Shown here piece by piece: positions 56,761 through 64,000 of a stretch of 64,000 bases of DNA. A program made the translations under genes and the position numbers. The notes under the pieces were generated by a model. The model did not search any database, was not told where the DNA came from, and worked only from the letters and a program-made list of their open reading frames with translations. Every line of letters begins with the position of its first letter. Within the stretch, counting starts at the first letter, position 1. The DNA comes from Collinsella intestinalis DSM 13280 (GTDB lineage Bacteria > Actinomycetota > Coriobacteriia > Coriobacteriales > Coriobacteriaceae), in contig NZ_GG692710.1 in NCBI RefSeq assembly GCF_000156175.1, positions 750,086 to 814,085 on the forward strand, written 5' to 3'.

Positions 56761-59235
56761 ATGCCTTCTTCTCCTTCGACACGTTTTTCCAAACCAGAAC
56801 TCCTCGCGCCTGCCGGCGGACCGGAGCCGTTTTACGCGGCGCTCGCGGCCGGCGCGGATGCCATCTACTGCGGCATGGGGTCGTTCAACGCCCGACGCAA
56901 GGCCGATAACTTCACTGACGAGTCTTTCGAGGCAGCCTGCCGTGCGGCGCATCTCGCTGGGTCGCGTGTCTATGTGACCGTCAACATCGTTATTAAAGAC
57001 GAGGAGATGTCCGAGGCGCTCTCTCTTGTCGACCGTTGCTGGAGGCTCGGTGCCGATGCCTTCATCATCCAGGACTGGGGCCTGTTTTTTGAGATTCGCC
57101 GCCTCATGCCCGAGGTGGAGACCCATATATCGACACAGGCGAATATTCACGACGCCCGGGGTACCGCCTGGTGCAAAGAAGCCGGTGCAGATCGCGTCAC
57201 GCTTTCTCGCGAGCTCTCCATCGACGAGGTTGCCATCATCCACGACGCCGTGGATATAGAGCTCGAAGTGTTTTCACACGGCGCCATCTGTTTTTGCTAC
57301 TCGGGCGTTTGCCTGCTTTCCAGCTTCACCTCCCGGGGGCGCTCGGCTAATCGCGGCATGTGCGCACAGCCCTGTCGCCTGCCTTACGAGCTGATTGACG
57401 AAACGGGACGCTCCTGGTCGAAGCCCGGTCGCGAGCGCGCCCTATGCCCGCGCGACACCTGCACCGCCGATAAGCTTCCCCGTCTGCTGGATGCCGGCGC
57501 TCACGCACTGAAACTCGAAGGGCGCATGAAGGCCCCCGACTACGTGCACTCCATCGTGAGCGCCTACCGTGCGCAGCTCGATGACATCCTCGCCGGCCGC
57601 GAAATCTCAGACGAGACCGCGCAGGCCCGTTACCGCCAACTCAAGCGCTGCTTCAATCGCGATTTCACCTCCGAGTATCAGGAGGGTCGTTCGGGCGATG
57701 AGATGATGAGCTACGAGCGCTCGAACAACCGAGGCCAAATCGTGGGCGAGGTGCTCGGTAGCAAGCCACTCGGCAACACAAAGGGCCTGAAACCCGACGA
57801 CAAGCGCCGTCGCGCCGCCTGGACGAAGCTGCGCCTTTCCGAGCCCGTGAGCAAGGGCGACCTACTCGAGCTGCGCCACGACGATGAGTTCGATCAGTTC
57901 CTCACCGCAATTGCCCCCGAGGATGCCCGGGCAGGCGATAGCATCGAGTGCCGCACCGCCCGCCCCATGCCCGCAGGCGCCCTTGTACGCCTTATCCGCA
58001 GCCAGGCCGCGCTCGACGCTGCAGAGGCTGCGCTCAAGCGCCCTGTCGCCCGCAAGCGCGCCGTGGATGTGCGCGTTGTGGCCCACCTGGGGCAGCCGTT
58101 TGCCGTTGAACTGACCTGCATCGACGATCCAGCGCTTTCCGGACGCGCGGAGGGCTTCACGGTGGAGTCCGCCAAGACCCGCGCCGTATCAGCGGAAGAC
58201 CTGGTCGAGCACGTGGGCCGCATGGGCTCGTCGCCATTTGAGGCGGTAAGCTTCGACATCCAACTTGACGAGGGCTGCGGTATGGGATTTTCTGCGGTCC
58301 ACAAGGTGCGCGCCGCTGCATGCGAAGCGCTGGAACGATCCATCCTCGCGCCGTACGCTGAGCGCCTAAACCATTTGATGGTGCAGAGCGACCCTGTGTG
58401 CCCGGCGGACTTGAACGACCTCGGGGAGGTCTGTGCGCTCGTCACCTCACTCAATGCCGCCGCGGCGGCACGCAAGGCGGGGGCGGCACGCGTGTACATG
58501 ACCGTTGACGACCTGCTCGCTGAAGGGCTCTCCCCTGCCAGCTGCTCCGCCGAGGGCGTCATCCCCGTGCTCGATGAGGTCTCCCGCGAACTCGACCACG
58601 AGCGACTCGACCCGTGGCTCACCCCCGGTGCACCCGCGGCCGTTGGCACCATCTCCGAACTCGCGCTCGGCGCAGAGATCTGTTCCGTTGTGGAGCTTCG
58701 CAGCTGCATCCCCGTGCATAACGTCCCGTGCATGCGTGAGCTCGCCGCCCGTGGTGCGCACGCAGCATGGCTCTCACCCGAGCTCACCCTCGCCGAGATC
58801 GAACGTATCGCCCCGCAGCGCGGCGAAATGACGCTGGGCCTCATGGTGCTCGGCGCTCCCCGCGTCATGACGAGCGAGCATTGCATCCTGCAGGTCGCCG
58901 GCGCCTGCATCCACGATTGCGCGAACTGCCGTCTGCGCGTCCGCGACTTCAAGCTCAAGAACATCGACGGGCGCATGCTGCCCGTCCGAACGGTCCTCAA
59001 CGGCCGTAGCCACCTCTACGACGGCGTTCAGCTCGATGCCACCCCACAGATTCCGCAGCTGCTTCGCGCCGGCGTTACGCGCTTCCTCGTTGACGGCACA
59101 TTGATGAATATCGATATGTTATCGCGCTCTGTTGCACGGACCAATCGCGCCCTGGAAGCCGCTCGATCCGGGCGCACGCCTGACAAACGTCTTCCTGGTA
59201 CAAGCTCTGGTTGCCTGTTCCAAGGCGTTGAATAG
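56761..59235 (+). CDS. U32-family protein, copy B (inside the ribosomal cluster)
   Basis: An 824-residue paralogue of the protein at 37967; ATG 56761 with GGAGG five bases upstream, TATACT at 56722-56727 as probable -10. Barrel ELLAPAGGPEPFYAALAAGADAIYCGMGSFNARR; signature EVFSHGAICFCYSGVCLLSS followed by GRSANRGMCAQPCR; KLEGRMKAPDYVHS; C-terminal cluster EHC...CIHDCANCRLRVRD. Residues from ~390 on hold the extra U32 C-terminal domains, so this is the long RlhA-like type. It is encoded opposite to the ribosomal genes, between rplX and rplE. Iron-sulfur and RNA-hydroxylation roles are inferred from the family. Confidence 0.87.
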   Translation: MPSSPSTRFSKPELLAPAGGPEPFYAALAAGADAIYCGMGSFNARRKADNFTDESFEAACRAAHLAGSRVYVTVNIVIKDEEMSEALSLVDRCWRLGADAFIIQDWGLFFEIRRLMPEVETHISTQANIHDARGTAWCKEAGADRVTLSRELSIDEVAIIHDAVDIELEVFSHGAICFCYSGVCLLSSFTSRGRSANRGMCAQPCRLPYELIDETGRSWSKPGRERALCPRDTCTADKLPRLLDAGAHALKLEGRMKAPDYVHSIVSAYRAQLDDILAGREISDETAQARYRQLKRCFNRDFTSEYQEGRSGDEMMSYERSNNRGQIVGEVLGSKPLGNTKGLKPDDKRRRAAWTKLRLSEPVSKGDLLELRHDDEFDQFLTAIAPEDARAGDSIECRTARPMPAGALVRLIRSQAALDAAEAALKRPVARKRAVDVRVVAHLGQPFAVELTCIDDPALSGRAEGFTVESAKTRAVSAEDLVEHVGRMGSSPFEAVSFDIQLDEGCGMGFSAVHKVRAAACEALERSILAPYAERLNHLMVQSDPVCPADLNDLGEVCALVTSLNAAAAARKAGAARVYMTVDDLLAEGLSPASCSAEGVIPVLDEVSRELDHERLDPWLTPGAPAAVGTISELALGAEICSVVELRSCIPVHNVPCMRELAARGAHAAWLSPELTLAEIERIAPQRGEMTLGLMVLGAPRVMTSEHCILQVAGACIHDCANCRLRVRDFKLKNIDGRMLPVRTVLNGRSHLYDGVQLDATPQIPQLLRAGVTRFLVDGTLMNIDMLSRSVARTNRALEAARSGRTPDKRLPGTSSGCLFQGVE

Positions 59236-59259
59236 GATCGCCTCGAATCGCATGTCAAG

Positions 59260-59295
59260 GGGGAGCGGGACTTCACACCCCGCTCCCCTGTTTTT
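59260..59295 (+). terminator. Terminator of the U32 copy B gene
   Basis: GGGGAGCGGG (59260-59269) pairs with CCCGCTCCCC (59279-59288), followed by TGTTTTT. Confidence 0.92.
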
Positions 59296-59339
59296 GTGGC
59301 TGCCTGTATTTGACCTATATGCAACGTTCGGTTTGGACC

Positions 59340-59363
59340 ACATATCGATACTTGTCGATATGT
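59340..59363. repeat. 24-bp palindrome between convergent genes
   Basis: ACATATCGA-TACTTG-TCGATATGT. Perfect nine-base arms around six bases; no gene starts nearby, so its role is unclear. The rest of 59296-59475 shows nothing. Confidence 0.6.
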
Positions 59364-59475
59364 TCTGATTGCCCTCTGAGTCGTTGTTCGAAGCACGATG
59401 ACGTCCCGCTCGTACGCCCTTCAGCACAAGGCTCAAGCCGTGTGGCAGCCCATGCGAACAGTGCATTCCCCCGCA

Positions 59476-60564
59476 CTACTCCTCCTCGGGGTACACAACG
59501 CCCCAATCACTGCGCAGACGGGTCATCGTCTCCATCACATCCGAAGCGTAATCGATAAGCTTCAGCTTTGACTCATCCCCGGCAACTGCCTTCTCCAGGT
59601 CGGCGATCTCGTAGCACAGCGCATACGCCTCAACACCAGCCGTGACCTCCTCGCGGCGACCGTCGGCCGTCCAAGTGATCGTCGCTCGGTCCGCGCGCGG
59701 GTACGCCATGATCTCAACGTAGCAATCGTCGAAGCACAGGTCAGCGCGCTTGGGCTGCTTGGCGTGCATGGTGAGGGAGAACACGCCGAGCTGTCCCTGC
59801 GCATTGCGCGTGATGAACCCGCTCTCTTCATCCACCCCCGTCTTAAAGAGGTTGGCCAAAGACACGACTTCGTTGGGTTGGCTCTCCATGAACAAGCGCG
59901 CAACCGAGAGCGCGTACACGCCGATATCCAGCATCGCACCGCCGGCAAGCGAACGGTTCCAGAAACGGCTCTGCACGTCCTCATAATCATGGAAACTACC
60001 GAAGTTGACCTGCGCAAGACGAAGTCGGCCAAACTCTCCCTCACGCGCACGACGCATGAGCTCGACATAGAGGGGCATGTGCAGGACCGTCGTTGCGTCC
60101 ATAAGCACAACGTGATGTTCATCGGCAATAGCACGCGCCTCAGCCAGCTCATCAGAATTAAGGGTGATCGCCTTCTCGCAAAGCACGTGCTTTCCAGCCG
60201 ACAAAGCTCCACGCAGGTACTCGATATGTGTGTTGTGAGGCGTGGTGATGTAGATGGCGTCAACCGCTGGATCTGCATATAGATCTTCAACCGAGCGATA
60301 TACACGTTCAACGCCGTACTCAGTAGCGAATGCTTCGGCCTTTTCCAGCGTGCGATTTGCCACGCCGTAAACCTTGCGTCCAGCAAGTGCAAGCGATTGG
60401 GCCATCTGATTGGCAATCACGCCACAACCAATAACCGCCCACCTCAGCTCAGGCGCGGTGAAGATATCATCCGGGAACGGCAATCCATCAACAGCGGCAA
60501 ACGCAGCCTTTGCTGCAGCAGCAGCGTCCAAGGGCGCAGCATTGAGAGTATTCTGTGCATCCAT
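59476..60564 (-). CDS. Gfo/Idh/MocA-family NAD(P)-dependent oxidoreductase
   Basis: A 362-residue dehydrogenase; ATG 60564 (weak GGGG-type ribosome site). A ~38-residue helical leader precedes the Rossmann fold WAVIGCGVIANQMAQSLALAGR; then VDAIYITTPHNTHIEYLRGALSAGKHVLCEKAI (catalytic Lys in EKAI, usually EKP) and GGAMLDIGVYALSVARLF. Close in style to dimeric dihydrodiol/xylose dehydrogenase-like members that oxidise sugars or cyclitols. Substrate unknown. Convergent with U32 copy B; part of the segment interrupting the spc operon. Confidence 0.87.
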   Translation of the reverse strand: MDAQNTLNAAPLDAAAAAKAAFAAVDGLPFPDDIFTAPELRWAVIGCGVIANQMAQSLALAGRKVYGVANRTLEKAEAFATEYGVERVYRSVEDLYADPAVDAIYITTPHNTHIEYLRGALSAGKHVLCEKAITLNSDELAEARAIADEHHVVLMDATTVLHMPLYVELMRRAREGEFGRLRLAQVNFGSFHDYEDVQSRFWNRSLAGGAMLDIGVYALSVARLFMESQPNEVVSLANLFKTGVDEESGFITRNAQGQLGVFSLTMHAKQPKRADLCFDDCYVEIMAYPRADRATITWTADGRREEVTAGVEAYALCYEIADLEKAVAGDESKLKLIDYASDVMETMTRLRSDWGVVYPEEE

Positions 60565-60690
60565 ATGTACCCCATTTCCATGATTGATCACTACGATGCA
60601 ATTGTGGCACAAGGAGCAAGTCTCAACACGGTCCATGTAAGAAGAAACTCTTAGTGAACCCTCTCATAGAAGGTTCGATTCACTTTTTAA

Positions 60691-60828
60691 AAGTGTACGT
60701 TTTGGGGGAGGTTTTACCTGTAAATCAGATATTGGAATCGGATCACTCGATGTTTGCCCAGGATAGGATTTGGCATCGACCCTGATTTCGACCGAACAGC
60801 CCCAAAACTTCCCCCAAAACGTACACTT
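60691..60828. repeat. 138-bp inverted-repeat element near rplX
   Basis: Arms of 25 bases, beginning AAGTGTACGTTTTGGGGG (60691-60715) and inverted at 60804-60828, match at 24 positions. The ~88-base interior is AT-richer and not strongly paired. It lies between the oxidoreductase gene and the rplX terminator. Confidence 0.85.
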
Positions 60829-60853
60829 ATCAATTTCAGGCATAAAAACGAAA

Positions 60854-60888
60854 TACCCCCTGAACTGCGTGAGGCAGTCCAGGGGGTA
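60854..60888 (-). terminator. Terminator after rplX
   Basis: TACCCCCTGAACTGC (60854-60868) pairs with GCAGTCCAGGGGGTA (60874-60888) with one G-U on the minus strand, followed there by TTTCGTTTTT. It ends the S10-side transcript at rplX, where other bacteria read on into rplE. Confidence 0.9.
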
Positions 60889-60912
60889 CGAAGGCGCTCT
60901 AGATGCTAAATC

Positions 60913-61236
60913 TTAGAACTTGTGACCGCACTTCTTGCAAATGCGGAGCTTGGTCTTGTGACCGTCGAGCTCGCCAGCCTCGTGGCCAACACGGGTGCGC
61001 TTGCCGCACTCGGGGCAGATGAGCTGGACGTTGGAGACGTCGATCGGCATCTCCTTGTCGACGATGCCGCCCTGCTGACCGGCAGCGTTGGGCTTGACGG
61101 CCTTCTTGGCGACGGCGACGCCCTCGACGATGACCTTGCCCTCGGAAGGCAGCGCGCGCAGGACGACGCCCTGCTTGCCGCGATCCTTGCCGGAGAGCAC
61201 CTCGACCTTGTCGCCCTTCTTGATGGACATAGACAT
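60913..61236 (-). CDS. rplX: 50S ribosomal protein L24 with C-terminal zinc-ribbon-like cysteines
   Basis: A 107-residue assembly initiator. KOW motif [35 protein letters not shown]. The C-terminus holds [12 protein letters not shown] and CKKCGHKF, a four-Cys knuckle seen in some bacterial L24s. ATG 61236 with GGAGAG upstream. Last gene of this half of the cluster. Confidence 0.97.
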   Translation of the reverse strand: MSMSIKKGDKVEVLSGKDRGKQGVVLRALPSEGKVIVEGVAVAKKAVKPNAAGQQGGIVDKEMPIDVSNVQLICPECGKRTRVGHEAGELDGHKTKLRICKKCGHKF

Positions 61237-61254
61237 AGTGGTCTCTCCCTTACG

Positions 61255-61623
61255 TTATAGGGTCTCGGGTGCGAGCGAGACGATCTTCATGTACTTCTTG
61301 TCACGAAGCTCGCGAGCGACGGGCCCGAAGATACGGGTGCCGACAGGCGAACCATCCTTGTTGATGACGACGGCAGCGTTGTCATCGAAGCGGATGTAGG
61401 AACCGTCCTTACGGCGGACCTCCTTCACGGTGCGCACGATAACGCAGCGAACAACATCCTTCTTCTTGACGTTCGCGCCAGGCGTGGCCTCCTGGACGGC
61501 GGCCATGACGACGTCACCGATGCCGGCGTAACGGCGCTTAGAGCCGCCCAGCACCTTAATGCAACGAACCTTGCGCGCACCGGAGTTGTCGGCAACGTTC
61601 AGCATGGTTTGCATCTGAATCAT
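61255..61623 (-). CDS. rplN: 50S ribosomal protein L14
   Basis: A 122-residue protein: [28 protein letters not shown] and [24 protein letters not shown]. Standard. Confidence 0.98.
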   Translation of the reverse strand: MIQMQTMLNVADNSGARKVRCIKVLGGSKRRYAGIGDVVMAAVQEATPGANVKKKDVVRCVIVRTVKEVRRKDGSYIRFDDNAAVVINKDGSPVGTRIFGPVARELRDKKYMKIVSLAPETL

Positions 61624-61730
61624 GGTTGGAACCTTTCCGAAGCTAGGCCAGTGAGAGGTGCGACCGCCCTTGGTGAATACCCGAGGTATCCGAGCGGGCG
61701 CACATCACCGGAAAACTTACATCGACAAGC

Positions 61731-61997
61731 TTACTTGGCGCGCTCGATGATCTCGACGAGACGCCAACGCTTGGTGGCGGACAGCGGACGGGTCTCCATG
61801 ATACGGACGGTATCGCCGACACCAGCGGTGTTCTCCTCGTCGTGGACGTGGAACTTCTTGGTGCTGGTCATCATCTTGCCGTACTTGGGGTGACGCTTGC
61901 GCTCCGTGGTGGTCACAACAATGCTCTTGTTGCCCATGATGGAGGAAACGATACCCTGGCGGACCTTGCGCGCGTTGCGCTCAGTTGCTTCAGCCAT
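61731..61997 (-). CDS. rpsQ: 30S ribosomal protein S17
   Basis: An 88-residue OB-fold protein: [34 protein letters not shown] and [22 protein letters not shown]. About 107 bases separate it from rplN, wider than the neighbouring gaps, without a gene. Confidence 0.97.
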   Translation of the reverse strand: MAEATERNARKVRQGIVSSIMGNKSIVVTTTERKRHPKYGKMMTSTKKFHVHDEENTAGVGDTVRIMETRPLSATKRWRLVEIIERAK

Positions 61998-62011
61998 TAT
62001 CTACTCCTGTG

Positions 62012-62226
62012 CTACTCGGTGGCAGCGGACTTCTCCGCTGCGATCTGACGGGCACGCTGCTCGGTGAGGACACGAGCGATGTCCTTCTTCACGGTGGTCA
62101 CGCGAGCGGTGTTGTCCAGCTGGCTGGTGGCCATCTGGAAACGAAGGTTGAAGAGCTCGGCGCGGCAATCCTTCAGCTTCTCAGCCAGGGCCTCGTCGGA
62201 AAGCTCACGAATCTCTGCGGGCTTCA

Positions 62227-62227
<1 letters not shown>
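62012..62227 (-). CDS. rpmC: 50S ribosomal protein L29
   Basis: A 71-residue helical hairpin protein ([37 protein letters not shown]). Its ATG overlaps the last base of the rplP stop. Confidence 0.97.
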
Positions 62228-63362
<1,135 letters not shown>

Positions 63363-63367
63363 GACGC

Positions 63368-63733
63368 TTAAGCCTCCTTTCGAGGAGCAACGATGACGGT
63401 GATGTGGCTCGTGCGCTTCAGGATGCGGGAAGCGGAGCCCTTGGCACGAGGACGGATACGCTTGAGCGTCGGGCCCTCGTCGACATAAGCGGCCTTGACG
63501 ACCAGGTCGTCGGCGCGCATCTGGTTGTTGTGCTCGGCGTTGGCGACGGCGGAGCGCAGGACCTTCTCCACGTCCACGGCGACGGAGCGCGTGCAGAAGT
63601 GGAGGATATCGAAGGCCTGAGCGACGTTCTTGCCGCGGATCAGGTCGATCACGAGGCGAGCCTTGCCGGGGGAAACGCGCACGTACTTAGCCGTGGCGCG
63701 GACCCCGCGGGTCTCGGTGGAAGTAGTAGCCAT
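63368..63733 (-). CDS. rplV: 50S ribosomal protein L22
   Basis: A 121-residue protein lining the exit tunnel: [25 protein letters not shown] and [32 protein letters not shown]. Confidence 0.98.
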   Translation of the reverse strand: MATTSTETRGVRATAKYVRVSPGKARLVIDLIRGKNVAQAFDILHFCTRSVAVDVEKVLRSAVANAEHNNQMRADDLVVKAAYVDEGPTLKRIRPRAKGSASRILKRTSHITVIVAPRKEA

Positions 63734-63746
63734 TTACCTAAACCCC

Positions 63747-64000
63747 CTATTTGGCCTTGTGCGCACGGAAGGTACGGGTGGGCGCGAACTCGCCCAGCTT
63801 GTGACCAACCATGGACTCGGTGACGTACACGGGAACATGCTTGCGGCCGTCGTGAACGGCGATGGTGTGACCGACCATCTCGGGGAAGATGGTGGACGCG
63901 CGGGACCAGGTCTTCACGACGTCCTTCTTGCCAGCCTCGTTCATCGCGATGATACGCGAGAGGAGGCGCGCCTCTACGAACGGGCCCTTTTTGAGACTTC
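63747..64000 (-). CDS. rpsS: 30S ribosomal protein S19, C-terminal part
   Basis: The stop (TAG) is at 63747-63749 and the frame is open to the right edge ([23 protein letters not shown] ... [15 protein letters not shown]). An internal ATG at 63942-63944 is not the start; only a few N-terminal codons are missing beyond the window. rpsS-rplV-rpsC order is canonical. Confidence 0.96.
   Translation of the reverse strand, partial: SLKKGPFVEARLLSRIIAMNEAGKKDVVKTWSRASTIFPEMVGHTIAVHDGRKHVPVYVTESMVGHKLGEFAPTRTFRAHKAK

Noticed and set aside
60665-60690. GGTTCGATTC, resembling a tRNA T-loop, beside the inverted-repeat element near rplX
   Set aside because: The flanking bases do not form the T-stem, and no acceptor, anticodon or D arm could be placed; taken as chance.

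Overview
The window is GC-rich, densely coded bacterial chromosome. Three things point to an actinobacterium of the class Coriobacteriia, probably a Collinsella-like gut anaerobe: the S10-spc-alpha ribosomal cluster, the neighbourhood prfB-ftsE-ftsX-rnr-smpB, and a gene set with anaerobe markers (a rubredoxin/flavin-reductase pair, a LarA-type racemase). The genus is an inference from gene content, style and intergenic repeats; no rRNA or tRNA gene is present to confirm it.

Layout. 1-6.5 kb: the 5' end of a putative metal permease, a DEDDh exonuclease, a membrane-anchored polysaccharide deacetylase, and a lactate-racemase locus (Crp/Fnr regulator divergent from larA and a MIP channel). 6.5-8.1 kb: a solitary DUF559-like gene between two copies of a 127-bp inverted-repeat element. 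8.2-11 kb: a metal-resistance operon (ArsR/SmtB repressor with two operators, free HMA chaperone, Zn/Cd P-type ATPase). 11-19.3 kb: MFS exporter, glyA, FKBP isomerase, uracil permease, a DUF45 metalloprotein with a tandem-repeat insert, an AbiEi-like gene, rubredoxin and flavin reductase. 19.4-30.6 kb: a minus-strand block smpB, TPR protein, rnr, ftsX, ftsE, yitT, prfB, secA. 30.9-42.7 kb: rpmE, gltA, ACT protein, HAD phosphatase, adenine deaminase, tyrS, a U32 protein and a class A PBP. 42.7-64 kb: argR, truA, a single-gene ECF energising module, then rplQ-rpoA-rpsD-rpsK-rpsM-rpmJ-infA-map-adk-secY-rplO-rpmD-rpsE-rplR-rplF-rpsH-rpsN-rplE, and after a 4.6-kb interruption rplX-rplN-rpsQ-rpmC-rplP-rpsC-rplV-rpsS (partial).

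The most unusual features are: (1) the spc ribosomal operon is cut between rplX and rplE by a segment carrying a U32 gene and a Gfo/Idh/MocA oxidoreductase, with a terminator after rplX, a candidate new promoter before rplE and a long imperfect palindrome near each edge; (2) a family of ~127-bp intergenic elements with paired ends whose arm sequences co-vary, two copies bracketing a DUF559-like gene; (3) several other long palindromes and 15-24-bp tandem repeats, some inside genes; (4) protein oddities: EcfA-EcfA-EcfT fused in one polypeptide, FtsE with a ~170-residue disordered N-terminus, RF2 with SPT instead of SPF at the stop-codon recognition site, and L31/L17 with long charged tails.

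Most of the window is housekeeping (translation, secretion, cell wall, division). The accessory content is small and consists mainly of one-gene insertions associated with structured repeats.
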